Shown: positions 29,169 to 39,699, numbered from the stretch's first letter. The stretch is 64,000 bases of DNA from Shinisaurus crocodilurus (GCA_021292165.1 CM037876.1:119355379-119419378); one strand, 5' to 3'. Notes: a model not told the origin generated them from the letters alone. Numbers and translations: made by a program.

Positions 29169-30233
29169 TTGTCTTTAAGTCACTCTCTACCTTGTAGTGA
29201 GTGCAGGTGTAATGAGCCTCCATTGCTATGGCAACTGACCAAGCAATGGTATTGTTCTCAGGCCGTACCACACCGACCCTTTAAGACCAGTTTTGATGCT
29301 ATACACCAAGTTCAGTGGTCACAAAGATTTCATGGTCATGATTCAAGATGTCTAGGCACCTGGTTTTCCGTTGCCACTGACAAAGTGGCCGATTGGGACG
29401 GAAACCAATGGTGGCTGGAAGACAGCAACTTGAATTTGGCACTAACTGGAGGGGGGACATGTTTTTTGTGTGGGAATAAAGCATACAAAGGCTTGCCTCC
29501 TTCATGGGTTGGGCGATGTGGGCTAGTGTACTTAGCACCAGACATTGACACTCGGCCAAGCATAAATGCGTCTGAAGTACTGAATCTGGGCTCTTTCATC
29601 CATCGCATCATACCTACACACACAAAGCGTAGTGCCAACCCTCTAAGTTACTCCTTTGGGCCAGTAGGTGATTTCTTTCACTCTACCTTCCGATATTTGC
29701 TCCCTTGGTTTGGTACATATGAAATGGAAGCAGCTATCCAGAACATCTCAGCAGACATGGAGATGGCTTTTAATGCCACAAATAAAGCCCTCCAGGATTT
29801 ACAGCAGGAAATAGATGAGGTGGCTGCAGTAACACTACAAAATCGTCGTGCCTTAGACCTATTGACAGGTGCCTTGGGAGGAACATGTGCCATGTTGGGT
29901 GAGACATGTTGTTTTTATGTAAATCAATCAGGACAAGTAGCATGAGAAGTGCAAAAGGTGAAGAAAGCTGTGCAAGTTTTCCATTCAGTCAACCACCCAG
30001 AACGTGTAAACCTCCAGAGTTTGTTAGCCTCTTGGCTAGGAAATCTGTCCTGGTTATGGAAAGGTCTGTTAGTTTTAGGATTATGTGTACTCTGTATTAT
30101 TTTTCTTTGTTGTTGTATTCAATGTATTCCAGGGCTTCTCCAAATGATTCGTCCTGTACGACCACAAATGTATATGCAAATACCTCTAGAAAAAGCTTCA
30201 GTTCGTATTGCTCTAGAGAAGCTAGTTAATTAG
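29169..30233 (+). pseudogene. env: Env surface C-terminal part and transmembrane subunit, one in-frame stop
   Basis: One frame runs from 29169 to 30233 with a single interruption, TGA at 29943-29945. In order: surface-subunit C-terminus with C-x-x-C pairs; a basic HTKR site near 29625, the likely furin cleavage point; the fusion region; a heptad-like helix (about 29720-29840); the LQNRRALDLL segment of the immunosuppressive-type region; a CX6CC motif at about 29885-29912 characteristic of gamma-type Env; the TGA; then a membrane span at about 30045-30140 (cysteine- and leucine-rich) and a short cytoplasmic tail. As found, the protein would end before its membrane anchor. It looks like the best preserved gene of the provirus, but it is not intact. 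Confidence 0.9.
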
Positions 30234-30265
30234 AAATGATCCTCAGTGTGTATTTATCCACTAGG

Positions 30266-30279
30266 ATCAAAGAGGGGAA
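30266..30279 (+). promoter_or_regulatory. Polypurine tract
   Basis: AGGATCAAAGAGGGGAA directly abuts the 3' LTR (TGTGG at 30280), the expected plus-strand primer position. Confidence 0.8.
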
Positions 30280-30861
30280 TGTGGTAAAATATAATTTCAG
30301 TATATGATTTCTACGGTATATAATCACATAACTTGCAACAAATATTTCCTATGCTTTTACTTGTATTAAATCCTATGCTACTTTGTCTGTAGAAAGGTCT
30401 ATCTCACATAATGCTGATACAAAGGGGCCTCTTGATTTCTTGTGTACTGTTGAAGTAAACCTGTGCCTAACAGTTAATTGGTATTGAGATAAGGAGAAGT
30501 TACTTCAAAGATGCCTTTCACTCCCTAAAAACTCCTCAGTATACACAGGTCAATTAACTGTTATTTACTGCTTGAAGGAGAGACCAGGTATTGTAAAAAC
30601 ATCATTATGTCACAGTAGAAAGAAAGAATGAGCTCACCTTGTAGAATTTGTTAACACGCATGCGCGAAAGTAAGGCGCTTGTAAAAAGAGTATAAGAATG
30701 CTTGTATTTCTAATGGTGGATTTGTCTCACTCTGCTTTGGAGTGGAACCATACAGCGCTGTATTTGAATAAAGGAATTCTTTTTACCCACTCTGGTTGAT
30801 TTATTGGGCCATAAGTCAGCTGGAAAACGAACCAAGGAAGTGGCTTAACTTCCTTACCACA
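30280..30861 (+). repeat. Provirus 3' LTR (582 bp)
   Basis: The same length and, by eye, the same sequence as 23918-24499, including TATAAG (30691-30696) and AATAAA (30767-30772). It ends CTTACCACA followed by the CACT duplication. Confidence 0.95.
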
Positions 30862-30865
30862 CACT

Positions 30866-31000
30866 GACTCTCAGCCTAACCTACCTCACAGGGTGGTTGT
30901 GAGGATAAAATGGAGAGGAGGAGGATTATGTAAGCCGCCTTGAGTTCCTTGCAGGAAAAAAAGGCGGGGAATAAATATAATATATAAATAAATAAAATAA
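30866..31000 (+). mobile_element. CORE-SINE, right part, split by the provirus
   Basis: GACTCTCAGCCTAACCTACC, GGATAAAATGGAGAGGAGGA, TAAGCCGCCTTGAGTTCC, then an A/T-rich (AATAAA)n tail. It completes the SINE begun at 23812. Confidence 0.9.
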
Positions 31001-31525
31001 TAAATAATATTTATTTATTATATGTATGTCCTGCTGTTACAGGGGGCTCCCAATATACTCCCATCCAGTTTACTGATCAGGTCCCAATCAGCTTAGTTTT
31101 AGTAAGGCTATAGCAACTCTTCACTGCCTCCCTGCAACCACAAAGCCACAAGTAACACCTTGTAAGGCAAAGCACGCAAGAAATTCCATGTAAGACATCA
31201 GCACATGGGATGTGAACTGTAAAACCCTTTATACACAAGAAGGTGCTATACTAATTATACAGCATTATTATAACTCCTCCCTATTATTACTAATTGCTGT
31301 TTTATTTTTAAATGAGGTATTAGCCAAGCAGGGGGTATTCTAAGAAGACATGGATTAGCTTTTCAAAAGTCTTTACTTAAAAGCCTCCAAGAAGTGTGTT
31401 ATGTATTATTAAGCAAGGAGATTACCTTAACTGAAGCGTATATTATTCCACCTGTCTCACGGTATCAGTGTTTTTGTGACTATGTCTTTAGGGAAAGGGT
31501 TGTGTCTTGTAGGTCTTTCTTTTTA
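31001..31525. other. Unassigned intergenic sequence
   Basis: No recognisable gene or element; ATTATTA-rich stretches only. Confidence 0.45.
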
Positions 31526-31533
31526 GTTTAGAA

Positions 31534-31735
31534 CAGTGTTCTCCAACCTTGGGTCCCCAGATGTTTTTGGCCTACAACTCCCAGCATGCCTCAGCCAGGC
31601 GGAATCTGGCTTCCTGTAACTTGAGCCCATTATTTCGAGTCCTGCAATCTGGGATGATGGAGAAGAGATCCTGGCTGGGGCATGCTGGGAGTTGTAGGCC
31701 AAAAACATCTGAGGACCCAAGGTTGGAGAACGTTG
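31534..31735. mobile_element. hAT-like palindromic MITE carrying a CR1 patch
   Basis: The arms CAGTGTTCTCCAACCTTGGG..CAGCATGCCTCAGCC and GGCTGGGGCATGCTGG..CCAAGGTTGGAGAACGTTG flank about 75 bp (31598-31673) that match the CR1 3' region in minus orientation (GGAATCTGGCTTCCTGTAAC, GAGCCCATTATTTCGAGTCC). The flanks GTTTAGAA and GTTTACTA match at 6 of 8. The CR1 patch has no CR1 3' terminus, so it did not arrive as a normal retroinsertion. Confidence 0.75.
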
Positions 31736-31743
31736 GTTTACTA

Positions 31744-33185
31744 GGGGCCAAAGCGATTTGTCTGCACTGATTCCAACAGGCCAGGGTTGCTATGCTGTGC
31801 AACATTTGCTGGAAGGTTGAGGTGGTTGCCTGCTGTAGATGGCTACAAGACTTGAATTTCAGTCTCACTTTATATAACAGCCAGATTAAGTGGCAACCCG
31901 TTTCTTGGGCTTTTCCACTGCAAGCTCCAGGTTTGGGGTTGGCAGCATATTGGAATGCTTTTCTTCGGGGGAGGGGGGAACCCTTCCTTATACATAGAAT
32001 AATAGCATGCCAGGGTAGCCATCTCCCCAACCAAGACTGCTTGAGAAAGCATTCGTACATTTGCAGCCTGGAGAGGGTCAGCTTTACCACTGGATTCTTC
32101 TGACTGATTGTGTAAACAGTCTGTCCGTTGTGGGCTTGAGTGGGAGTTTGGCATCAGTACGGCACCGAAGACTCTTCCAACAAATGTTGGGGTGGGGGCA
32201 GCAGACGTTGGCAACATCACAAGTGGAGAAAGGACAGGAAGAGTGATATGATAAGAAGACAAATTCTAGTCCAGAAAGATGTTTCTCATAAAAGTCAAAT
32301 ACCGGTAGCCTCATCAGCTTTATTAAAATAGCAATAAATATAAAATGTTAATAATACGGACAAGTCAAATCAAAGCTCCAGTGTAATGATAATCTTCTAG
32401 GTGGTTTAATATATGTTTTTTTAAATCACCCTGAGTCACCTTCTGAATGCATGCAAGAGAAGCATATGACTTTGCATTAAGTAAAATCTTTCCCTCAGGA
32501 CCCATGAGTAATGAATAGGAAAACTCTTCATTGGGTTATTTTCCCCATAAATTAGCAGAGAGATTGTTTACGGTATCTATGTTTTGCTCTACTGCTTGCT
32601 GGCCAAAGGCACCTCTGTGATTGATAGTGTTGACTGGCACTTATTTTTCTAGTTACAATGTGTAGCTCCTGTGACTGTGCAGAATACATGACAGTATTAT
32701 TTGACAGCAAGTGCTGAATGGAGAGGCAACAGGTAGCCTGGGCTCAACTTTCAGCAATTGCAAATGTTTTTTAAGTTTACTTATTCGTCAACTTAATATT
32801 TAAACACAGAGACCCAGTTAGCACAATCACTGCGACTTAAACAACATGCCGGTGCGTGCCAGGTGCCATTAGCCTAATTACCCACGCGTGCATGGATTGT
32901 CATGTCATCTGAACCCAAGCAGCATGGCTTGTTGGAGGAGGAAACAACCCACAAATAACCCAACAGCAGGCCATGGGTTATTTTGTTGGAAGATATGGAA
33001 AGGAGTCGGTCCTATACTGGTTAGGTCGAAGCAGAGTTTCCCCCTTATGCGCAACCTGCTTACTGAAACTGGTTATCACCACGTGGGTTGTTAAACCCTA
33101 CTAAAAGGCTCTTAAAAGGAAATGGTTCGTCCAAACAAGGTTTAAAATTAATATAGACTTTTATTAGTTTTACTTGCAGTCCGTT
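31744..33185. other. Unassigned intergenic sequence
   Basis: Overlapping short frames on both strands, none with a recognisable domain. No LTR or inverted-repeat ends seen. Confidence 0.5.
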
Positions 33186-33189
33186 TATT

Positions 33190-34005
33190 CATAGAATCAT
33201 AGAATCATAGAATAAGTAGAGTTGGAAGGGGCCTAGAAGGCCATCATTTCCTACGCCCTGCTCAATGCAGGAACCCAAGTCAAAGCATCCCTGACAGATG
33301 GCTGTCCAGCTGCACCTTGAATGCCTCCAGTGTTGGAGAGCCCACCACCTCCCTAGGTAGTTGGTTCCATTGTCTTATTGCTCAGGAAATTTTTCCTTAT
33401 GTCCAGGGGGAATCTGGCTTCCTGTAACTTGAGCCCATTATTCTGTGTCCTGCAATCTGGGATGATCGAGAAGAGATCCTGGCCCTCCTCTGTGTGACAA
33501 CCTTTCAAGTACTGGAAGAGTGCGATATCATACCTCCCCTCAGTCTCTGGTTCTGAAGGCTAAACATGCCCAGCTCTTTCAGTCTCTCCTCATAGGGCCT
33601 TGTTTCCAGTCCCTTTATCATCCTTGTTGCCTTCCTCTGACCCCTCTCCAGTTTGTCCACGTCCTTTTTAAAGTGTGGTGCCCAGAACTGGACGCAGTAC
33701 TCAAGATGAGGCCTAACCAGTGATGAGTAAAGGGGAACTAGTACGTACTTCCCATGATTTGGAAGCGATACTTCTATTGATGCAGCCCCAAATAGCATTT
33801 GCCTTTTTTGCAGCCATGTCACATTGCTGGCTCATATTCAGCTTGTGATCTACAACAATTGCAAGATCCTTCTCACTTGTAGTATTGTTGAGCCAAGTAT
33901 CCCCCATCCTGTAACTGTGCAGTTGGTTCCTTTTTCCTAGGTGCAGCACTTGGCATTTATCCCTATTAAATTTCATTCGGTTGTTTTCAGCCCAGTGCTC
34001 TAGCC
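33190..34005 (-). mobile_element. CR1 LINE 3' part (minus), RT thumb to 3' end
   Basis: The 3' terminus is the ATTCTATGATTCTATGA repeat (complement at 33190-33215). Upstream on the minus strand: [50 protein letters not shown], and before these WAENNRMKFNRDKCQVLHLG. It is interrupted at 34005 by a hAT element and continues at 36507. Few lesions in this part. Confidence 0.9.
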
Positions 34006-34306
34006 CAGGGGTCTTCAAACTACGGCCCGCGGGACGGGTCCGGCCCAACGTGCCCTTTCATCCGGCCCGGCAGCCAATGAGGAAAAAGTTGCCGCTGCTT
34101 CGCTGCCTGACGCTCCCGCTGGGGAAGAGGGAGGAGAATGGGGAGGGGGCATGACATCACCATGAGCCCACGTGAGCGCCGCTAGGAGGACGGCCCCAAG
34201 TTGTGGTGGTGGCGGCAGCAGAAGCCAGTCTAGACTAGAGAGCAAAATTTTAACAAAGTGAGTAAAGTTTTTTAACAAAGTTTTGGTCTTTGGAGGAGGA
34301 GAGGAT

Positions 34307-34865
34307 CCTCCATTGGAGGAGATGCTTGCTGCGGTGCTGCTACCTGGGCTCCGGGCGGCAAGCACCCCGCCGCCGCCAGCCCTGCCATGCCTCTTTACTA
34401 GAGAAGATTGCTGCGGCACTGCTGCCCGGGCTCCGGGCGGCAAGCGCCCCGCCAGCCCTGCCATGCCTCCATTAGAGGAGAAGCTTCCTGCGGCGCTGCT
34501 GCTTGGGCTCTGGGCGGCAAGCGCTCCGCTGCCGCCGGCCCTGCCACGCCTCCATTAGAGGAGGGAGAAGCTTCCTGCAGCGTTGCTGCCCAGGCTCCGG
34601 GCGGCAAGCGCTCCGCCGCTGCCGGCCCTGCCACGCCTCCATTAGAGGAGGGAGAAGCTTCCTGCGGCGCTGCTGCCCGGGCTCCTGGCGGCAAGCGCTC
34701 CGCCGCCGCCGGATCAGCCGCGCCTCCGCCATTGGAAGGACACTGGTTGCAGCGCTGCTGCCCCGGCTCCAGGCGGCAAGCGCCCCGCTGCCGCCGGATC
34801 AGCCGCGCCTCCGCCATCGGAGAGACGCTGGCTGCAGCGCTGCTGCCCGCATGCTCAGCTGCCCC
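34307..34865. repeat. Minisatellite of about 75-87 bp units, about 7 copies
   Basis: Units contain GCCTCCATTAGAGGAG, CTTCCTGCGGCGCTGCTGCC, GGGCTCCGGGCGGCAAGCGC and GCCGCCGGCCCTGCCAC. The central units are most alike, the outer ones diverged. High GC keeps all frames open, producing false ORFs on both strands. Confidence 0.85.
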
Positions 34866-35353
34866 TCCTCCCCTTCCCCCAGAGACACAGTATGTACAAA
34901 AAATACAGTGTTCTTTTCATTTGTTTGTAAAGATTTGTTTGTAATCCAGAGTGATGTCTTATTATTAAAATTGCTTTCAATAAATGCAAAAATATATTAA
35001 ACCTGTAGAAGGCCATGAAGTTATGGTTCCATTCGTATGCATTGCCCCCATTGAGCTTCTGAGTAAGCATACTTCTGAGTACACCTGCATAAAAGTCTGG
35101 CTACAGGGCTATAATCCTATGCAAACTTACTTGGAGCAAGCCTCATTGAACTTAATTGGGCTATACTTCCTAGCAAACATGTTTAGGATTGCTGGGCCTG
35201 GCTGAAACACAAGCCACTTACAATAATTCCCATTTAAATCAGTAAGGCTTACTTCTGAGTAAAAATCCTTAGGATCAGGCTACAAAACATCTAGAAAACA
35301 ATCTGGTGCCATTGAGGTGACTGAAATGGCACCAATCATTTCAGTTGTACACA

Positions 35354-35600
35354 CCATTTATTAATTTGTTTGTCATATTTATATCCTGCCTTTTTTCCAG
35401 CAAGGAACACTAGGTGGCTTACATAATCTTCCTCCTCTCCATTTTATCCTCACAATAACCCTGTGAGGTAGGTTAAACTGAGAGTCAGTGACTGGCCCGA
35501 AGTCAGCCAGTGAGCTTAATGGCTGAGTAGGGACTAGAACCCGGATCTCCCGAGTCCCAGTCAAACATTCTAACTAACCACTATGCCACACTGGCTCTCA
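35354..35600 (-). mobile_element. CORE-SINE, near full length (minus)
   Basis: Complement of the tRNA-like head (GAGAGCCAGTGTGGCATAGT, GGGTTCTAGTCCC) at the right, core and tail to the left. Nested in the hAT element. Confidence 0.85.
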
Positions 35601-36105
35601 CTATATTATCTGGGTACCAGGTTTTCGTGACCTACCCCAGGGAATTGGTTTGTACTTTTAAGGCTGTGATCCTTTGAACTTACCTGGGGAGAAAGTCTCC
35701 TTGAATTCAGTGAAACTTACTTCCAAGTAGACATGTATAAGATGAGGCTGTAAGGCTGCAATCTTATGCACATTTATGTGGAACAAAGTTGCAGGATGTG
35801 GACCACCAGCTCTGTGGCTGGTAAATACTGCTCATTACTACTAAATACTGCTCATCAATGGCAACCATCTTTGGCAGCACCTATGTCTGTGAACAGACTT
35901 TTTCCTGAATGAAACATCTGAAATCTCCAACCAGATCCAGACTAACTGATGCACACTTGCATCACTTGTTATACGACTAGCAGTGACAACTATGGAACCG
36001 GACATTGGCCATCTCATTAGCCAAAAGCAGGCCCATACTTCCCATTGAAATACTAATAAGCTTATGTTGATTAAAATTGTTCTTCATTTTAAATATTGTG
36101 TTGTT

Positions 36106-36257
36106 TTTTCCTGTTTTTTTGCACTACAAATAAGATATGTGCAGTGTGCAAATCAAGCCTTTCTATACCTTTTTAAAATTTAAATTTTAAAAAGGTATAG
36201 AAAGGCTTGATTTGCACACTGCACATATCTTATTTGTAGTGCAAAAAAACAGGAAAA
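36106..36257. repeat. Perfect 76 bp-arm palindrome without spacer
   Basis: The arms 36106-36181 and 36182-36257 are exact reverse complements, meeting at AAATTT|AAATTT. Weaker symmetry continues outward through AAATATTGT / ACAATATTT. Located near the 3' end of the hAT element. Confidence 0.9.
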
Positions 36258-36514
36258 TACAATATTTAAAATTGTATATTGTATATAATATTTTAATGTA
36301 TTTCAATTTTAGACAGCAAATTAATTTATAATTAATGTATTATTAATTAATAATAACTTTCCATTTAATCAAGTAAAAAAAAAGGACCCGGGTCCTTTTT
36401 TCCCCTTGATCCATTCGTTCATATTTTTTTCAAACTATAGTCCGGCCCCCCAACAGTCTGAGGGACAATGAACTGGCCCTCTGTTTAAAAAGTTTGAGGA
36501 CCCCTGCTCTAGCC

Positions 36515-36622
36515 TATTGAGATCACTTTGAATTGTGTTTCTGTCTTCCAGACTATTAGCTGTTCCACCCAATTTTGTGTCATCTGCAAATTTGATAAGC
36601 ATATCTGCAGGATGCATATAGG
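36515..36622 (-). mobile_element. CR1 LINE, continuation upstream of the hAT insertion
   Basis: The minus strand reads ADMLIKFADDTKLGGTAN, containing the RT catalytic FADD, then LEDRNTIQSDLNRLE, which joins directly to the WAENN of the 33190-34005 part. The 5' end is truncated near 36622. Confidence 0.9.
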
Positions 36623-36738
36623 TAGCTTAGAGTCTTTCGCATTAAGAGTCTGCTTCATTGGAGATCACTGGCTAGAAGCCAGCTCAGACCTTGCGTCCAT
36701 CATGTTGGGGGGGGGGGGAGAGAGAGAAAGAGAGAGAA

Positions 36739-36781
<43 letters not shown>

Positions 36782-37079
36782 GGCCACAGAGAGACTGGAA
36801 GAAGGGAGGTGGGGTTACAAAACATGCACCCTGGGAATTGTTCAATTAACCCTTTCCTCCCATTCCAGTGGTTATACTGTATTACCGTGTTGATTTAAGC
36901 AGGCAATATTACAATTTCCATCATATTTGAGGGTTGTTTCCCTCTCCAACAAGCCATGCTGCTTGGGTATGGACAACACGACAAGCCACACCCAGGTGGG
37001 AAATTAGGCCAATGGCTTAAACAGACCATCGTGGCTGCCTTGTTTAAGCTGTGGTGATCTTGCGAACCAGGCCAATGTA
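36623..37079. other. Unassigned sequence with (GA)n
   Basis: A G-run and (GA)n/(GAAA) microsatellite at 36707-36779. Otherwise no gene or element recognised. Confidence 0.6.
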
Positions 37080-37660
37080 ATTAATAATAATAATAATAAT
37101 AAATGTTTATGTATAATGCCCCTTATACCAAAGGGCGGGACAAATAACATATACAGTAAACATAACAATACAATAAAATAACCAACACCAACCACTTACT
37201 ATGCAGTATCAAATCCCAGCAACCACCACATTAGCCCAACCACTCATTCTGGCTGACTAAAAAGATAAGTCTTTAATCCCGTTCGAAAGCGGGAAAGATC
37301 CTCCTCCAATCGGAGGTCCATGGGAAGCCTGTTCCACAAAAGTGGAACCAGGTCCTGAAAGGTAAGGTTCGCAGCCTTGACAAGGCAGAGCGTGTCGGTG
37401 GGACTGCTAATAATCCCTGGCCCACTGATCTTAAATTCCTACCAGGAACATACCAGGAAAGCCTAGATGATCAGTAATGAGGGACATTAGAGCGCAAAGC
37501 CTTGAAGGCAAGAACCAATAATTTAAATTGGGCCCTAGTCCGAATGGGTAGCCAATGAAGATTCCTACGGGCCATAGTAATATGGTAGTATCGGGGCAAG
37601 TTCAGAACAACACGAACAGCGCTGTTCTGAACCAGAATACAGATTGAATACAGATACAAT
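37080..37660 (-). mobile_element. Antisense L2-like LINE 3' part
   Basis: The minus strand encodes VQNSAVRVVLNLPRYYHITM, then RNLHWLPIRTRAQFKLLVLA, FKAL, the C-terminal motif of L2/CR1-group ORF2, followed by a diverged 3' part ending in a (TAA)n tract at 37082-37101. Related to 17172-17570. Confidence 0.6.
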
Positions 37661-37663
37661 CAG

Positions 37664-37745
37664 CTGTTGTGGCCCAGAGGTTTAGTTGTGTTAAGTCACT
37701 CTCAGCTTATACCCAAGGAGCCAAGGGTCCAAATCCCACCTTTCT
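37664..37745 (+). repeat. tRNA-like SINE head, uncertain
   Basis: TGGCCCAGAGGTTTAG resembles a Pol III A box and GGGTCCAAATCCC a B box, 55-60 bp apart. The stems do not pair well. It may be a single SINE remnant; there is no second copy in the window to confirm it. Confidence 0.3.
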
Positions 37746-37878
37746 TATGCTGGGAGACAGCACAGGCATCTACATCCAATAAAATGAGCTGGCAATCACC
37801 ATGCATTTTGTATCTGCAGCAATTTGAGTCCATTAGGCTCACCTGGTCAGAAAGGAAGGGGAGACTGTACATTCAGTA

Positions 37879-38005
37879 AGAACTTAAGAAGAGCCCTGCC
37901 GGACCAGAGCAAGGACTCATCTAATCCACAGTATCCTGTTTCCAACAGTGGCCAACAAATGTGCTTCCAAGAAGCTCACAAGCAGGGCACTCATCCTCTA
38001 GGCTG
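37879..38005 (-). mobile_element. CR1/L3 3'-end fragment (minus)
   Basis: AAGAGCCCTGCCGGACCAGA and GTGCTTCCAAGAAGCTCACA are complementary to the 3' end type seen at 13930-14030 (GATCCAGCACGGCTCCTCTT). Too short for coding evidence. Confidence 0.5.
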
Positions 38006-39394
38006 GCCCAAGACATTTTGCTGCTTGGAGCAAAGGACAAGATGGTACCCCATATTCCATGTACAGAAGCTGACTGGGCAGGCAGTTTGATCTTGCTTCA
38101 ACACTGGTGCTGGGACAGCATCCTCTATTGCAGGATGGGGTACTTCTGAGCTGCAGGCCTGTAGGGGGTTCCCCATCCAGTCCACCCCCTCTGTCATGGA
38201 GGGAAATGCTCAGTCATTGGAAATGTGCTTTCCCCTGTTAGTACTGAAAAAGGCTCCCTTTCTAGGTGCTTAGCAGGGGAAAGCACTTATCTCTGATCAG
38301 CTGCTGATCAGAGATAAGAAGTGGATGGTGCCAGGGGAGGAAGCTGCTGATTCAGTCCTGTTTCCTGAGTCTTGTACTGCTTAGTTGTGAGTAGACATGA
38401 TGCTCATGCTAACTTCTGACCGGAACTGCAATTTGAAAGTACTATTGAGTGATTCAGAGCTGCTTCCTTCTGAGCCTTGTCCTCCAGAGGCTTGTCCTGT
38501 TTACTTCTGAGTAGAAATGCAGAGGTTTGTCCTCCTTACTTGTGAGTAGATATGATGCTCATGCTTACTTCAGAGTAGACATGCTTCCTACTATAAATTG
38601 ATGATCATGGAATTTGGATTTCTTCACCCATGCCCACTTTTGCCTTTGGCCGCACTCATCGCTGGAATACAGCACCCAAGGGATTATCTGCAATGGAACT
38701 AAGCCCTTGGCCTGAAAAAGGTTCCCTGCCCCTGTTTTACTGCATCTGAGAGCAGCAAGCTAGCCTAGAGGCACCGGCCAAGGCACAGGTCAAACCACAT
38801 GGCACATGCAGCTCTGTCCTCCAATACCTTGCGCTGCTGTTTGCTCACTGCTCCACTTGGCACCTGCTCACTCTCTACTCAGACAAATGCTGCAATGCAG
38901 CAGTGGCGACACCAGTACACATCACATGAGCAGAGCAACATGTGTACACTTGCAATGTGTTACTGAATATCCTCATTTACACATGCATGCAAAACACACA
39001 TGTGTTCACATGAACCTGATGAACCCAGAAATATAGGGATCTCTTGTAGAGGGGTGGTTTGCACGTGGTAGATTTTACACTGTACATCAACAAAATGGAG
39101 AAAGTAACTCAAGAACGCTGGCAGTTGAAACAGAAGTTTTATTTGACCAAAAATATTTACTGGCAGACTATTCCTAATGGCACAGATAGAGCAAGACAAG
39201 ATGGAGGCAGGAGGGATGGTCTGCCAAATAAGGAGTGGAGAGGGCTTTATAGAAATAGCAAGGCGGGGCTTAGGAAGCTAAGCACAACAAGGTATCAGGC
39301 AAAGCGTGGGCCACATGAGGAGAATGGATAGATTGGGAGACAATTCAGAAGGAAAAGAAATAAATAAAGCCAAAGTGGATGGAGCTTTTCTTCG
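38006..39394. other. Unassigned intergenic sequence
   Basis: Scattered ACTTCTGAGTAGA motifs (38500-38590) are degenerate copies of the palindromic repeat at 18206. A short inverted repeat (CTTATCTCTGATCAGC / GCTGATCAGAGATAAG) lies at 38288-38318. No gene seen. Confidence 0.5.
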
Positions 39395-39690
39395 GAGCTT
39401 TTCTACACAAGGCATTTATCATGCGCTCATCATTTCCTACTCATGGCCGTTTACGAATTCTTTTGACGACGTTGTGAGCCCCCCAGTTTCAATTCTGTGT
39501 CTAACCAGCACTTTCGGTGAGTTTTTTTTAGCAGTTAAAATGCAGCATTTAATTGTGAAAGTGAAAGAAAGTGCAATGTTCTCTTGTGTATTTGCACTAT
39601 TCCACTATAGCACAGTGCCGCCTAGAGGTTATGTAGTGGGAAAGCAGGAAAGAAAATGCTCCTTGTGTAGTGCTCGGATCTCAATTCTGC
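39395..39690. mobile_element. Candidate DNA transposon remnant
   Basis: CTACACAAGGCATTT at the left and the complement of CTACACAAGGAGCATTTTC at the right form imperfect terminal inverted repeats about 290 bp apart. No duplication was confirmed and no transposase is present. Confidence 0.35.
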
Positions 39691-39699
39691 GATGAAACT

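Larger units (their letters stand above)
23918..30861 (+). mobile_element. Endogenous gammaretrovirus-like provirus, defective, 4 bp TSD CACT
   Basis: A 6944 bp provirus, LTR to LTR, with CACT at 23914-23917 and 30862-30865. Order: LTR, primer-binding site, 1 kb leader, partial gag, about 850 bp of non-coding remnant, the RNase H end, integrase, env, polypurine tract, LTR. The integrase GPY-type C-terminus, PPPY gag motif and CX6CC transmembrane env place it with gamma-type retroviruses. The 4 bp duplication fits. Capsid (most), nucleocapsid, protease and RT are gone and the remaining genes have stops and frameshifts, so it cannot encode a working virus. It is inserted in a CORE-SINE, same strand. 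Confidence 0.95.
34006..36506. mobile_element. Large non-autonomous hAT element, perfect TSD CTCTAGCC
   Basis: 2501 bp with ends CAGGGGTCTTCAAACTACGG and the complement of CAGGGGTCCTCAAACTTTTT. It is flanked by CTCTAGCC at 33998-34005 and 36507-36514. It contains a GC-rich minisatellite (34307-34865), a CORE-SINE (35354-35600) and a 152 bp palindrome (36106-36257). No transposase frame is visible; internal long frames come from the minisatellite. CR1 coding sequence joins precisely when it is removed. Confidence 0.9.

Noticed and set aside
29169..29945. Env treated as an intact adopted gene
   Set aside because: It has an in-frame TGA before the membrane anchor and is separated by a frameshift from its signal-peptide part. 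It is annotated as a pseudogene.
34283..35000. Long frames through the GC-rich repeats (up to 178 codons)
   Set aside because: They are produced by a 75-87 bp minisatellite inside a hAT element; all frames are open and none is conserved in kind.
3505..36622. CRISPR-like or satellite arrays
   Set aside because: The only regular repeats are transposon subterminal arrays, minisatellite and microsatellites. No spaced identical repeats with unique spacers were seen anywhere in the window.
36709..36779. (GA)n frame giving an ERERER-type peptide
   Set aside because: Microsatellite translation, not a gene.
39059..39331. 90-codon plus-strand frame as a possible gene
   Set aside because: No domain, no conservation evidence, and composition like flanking DNA.
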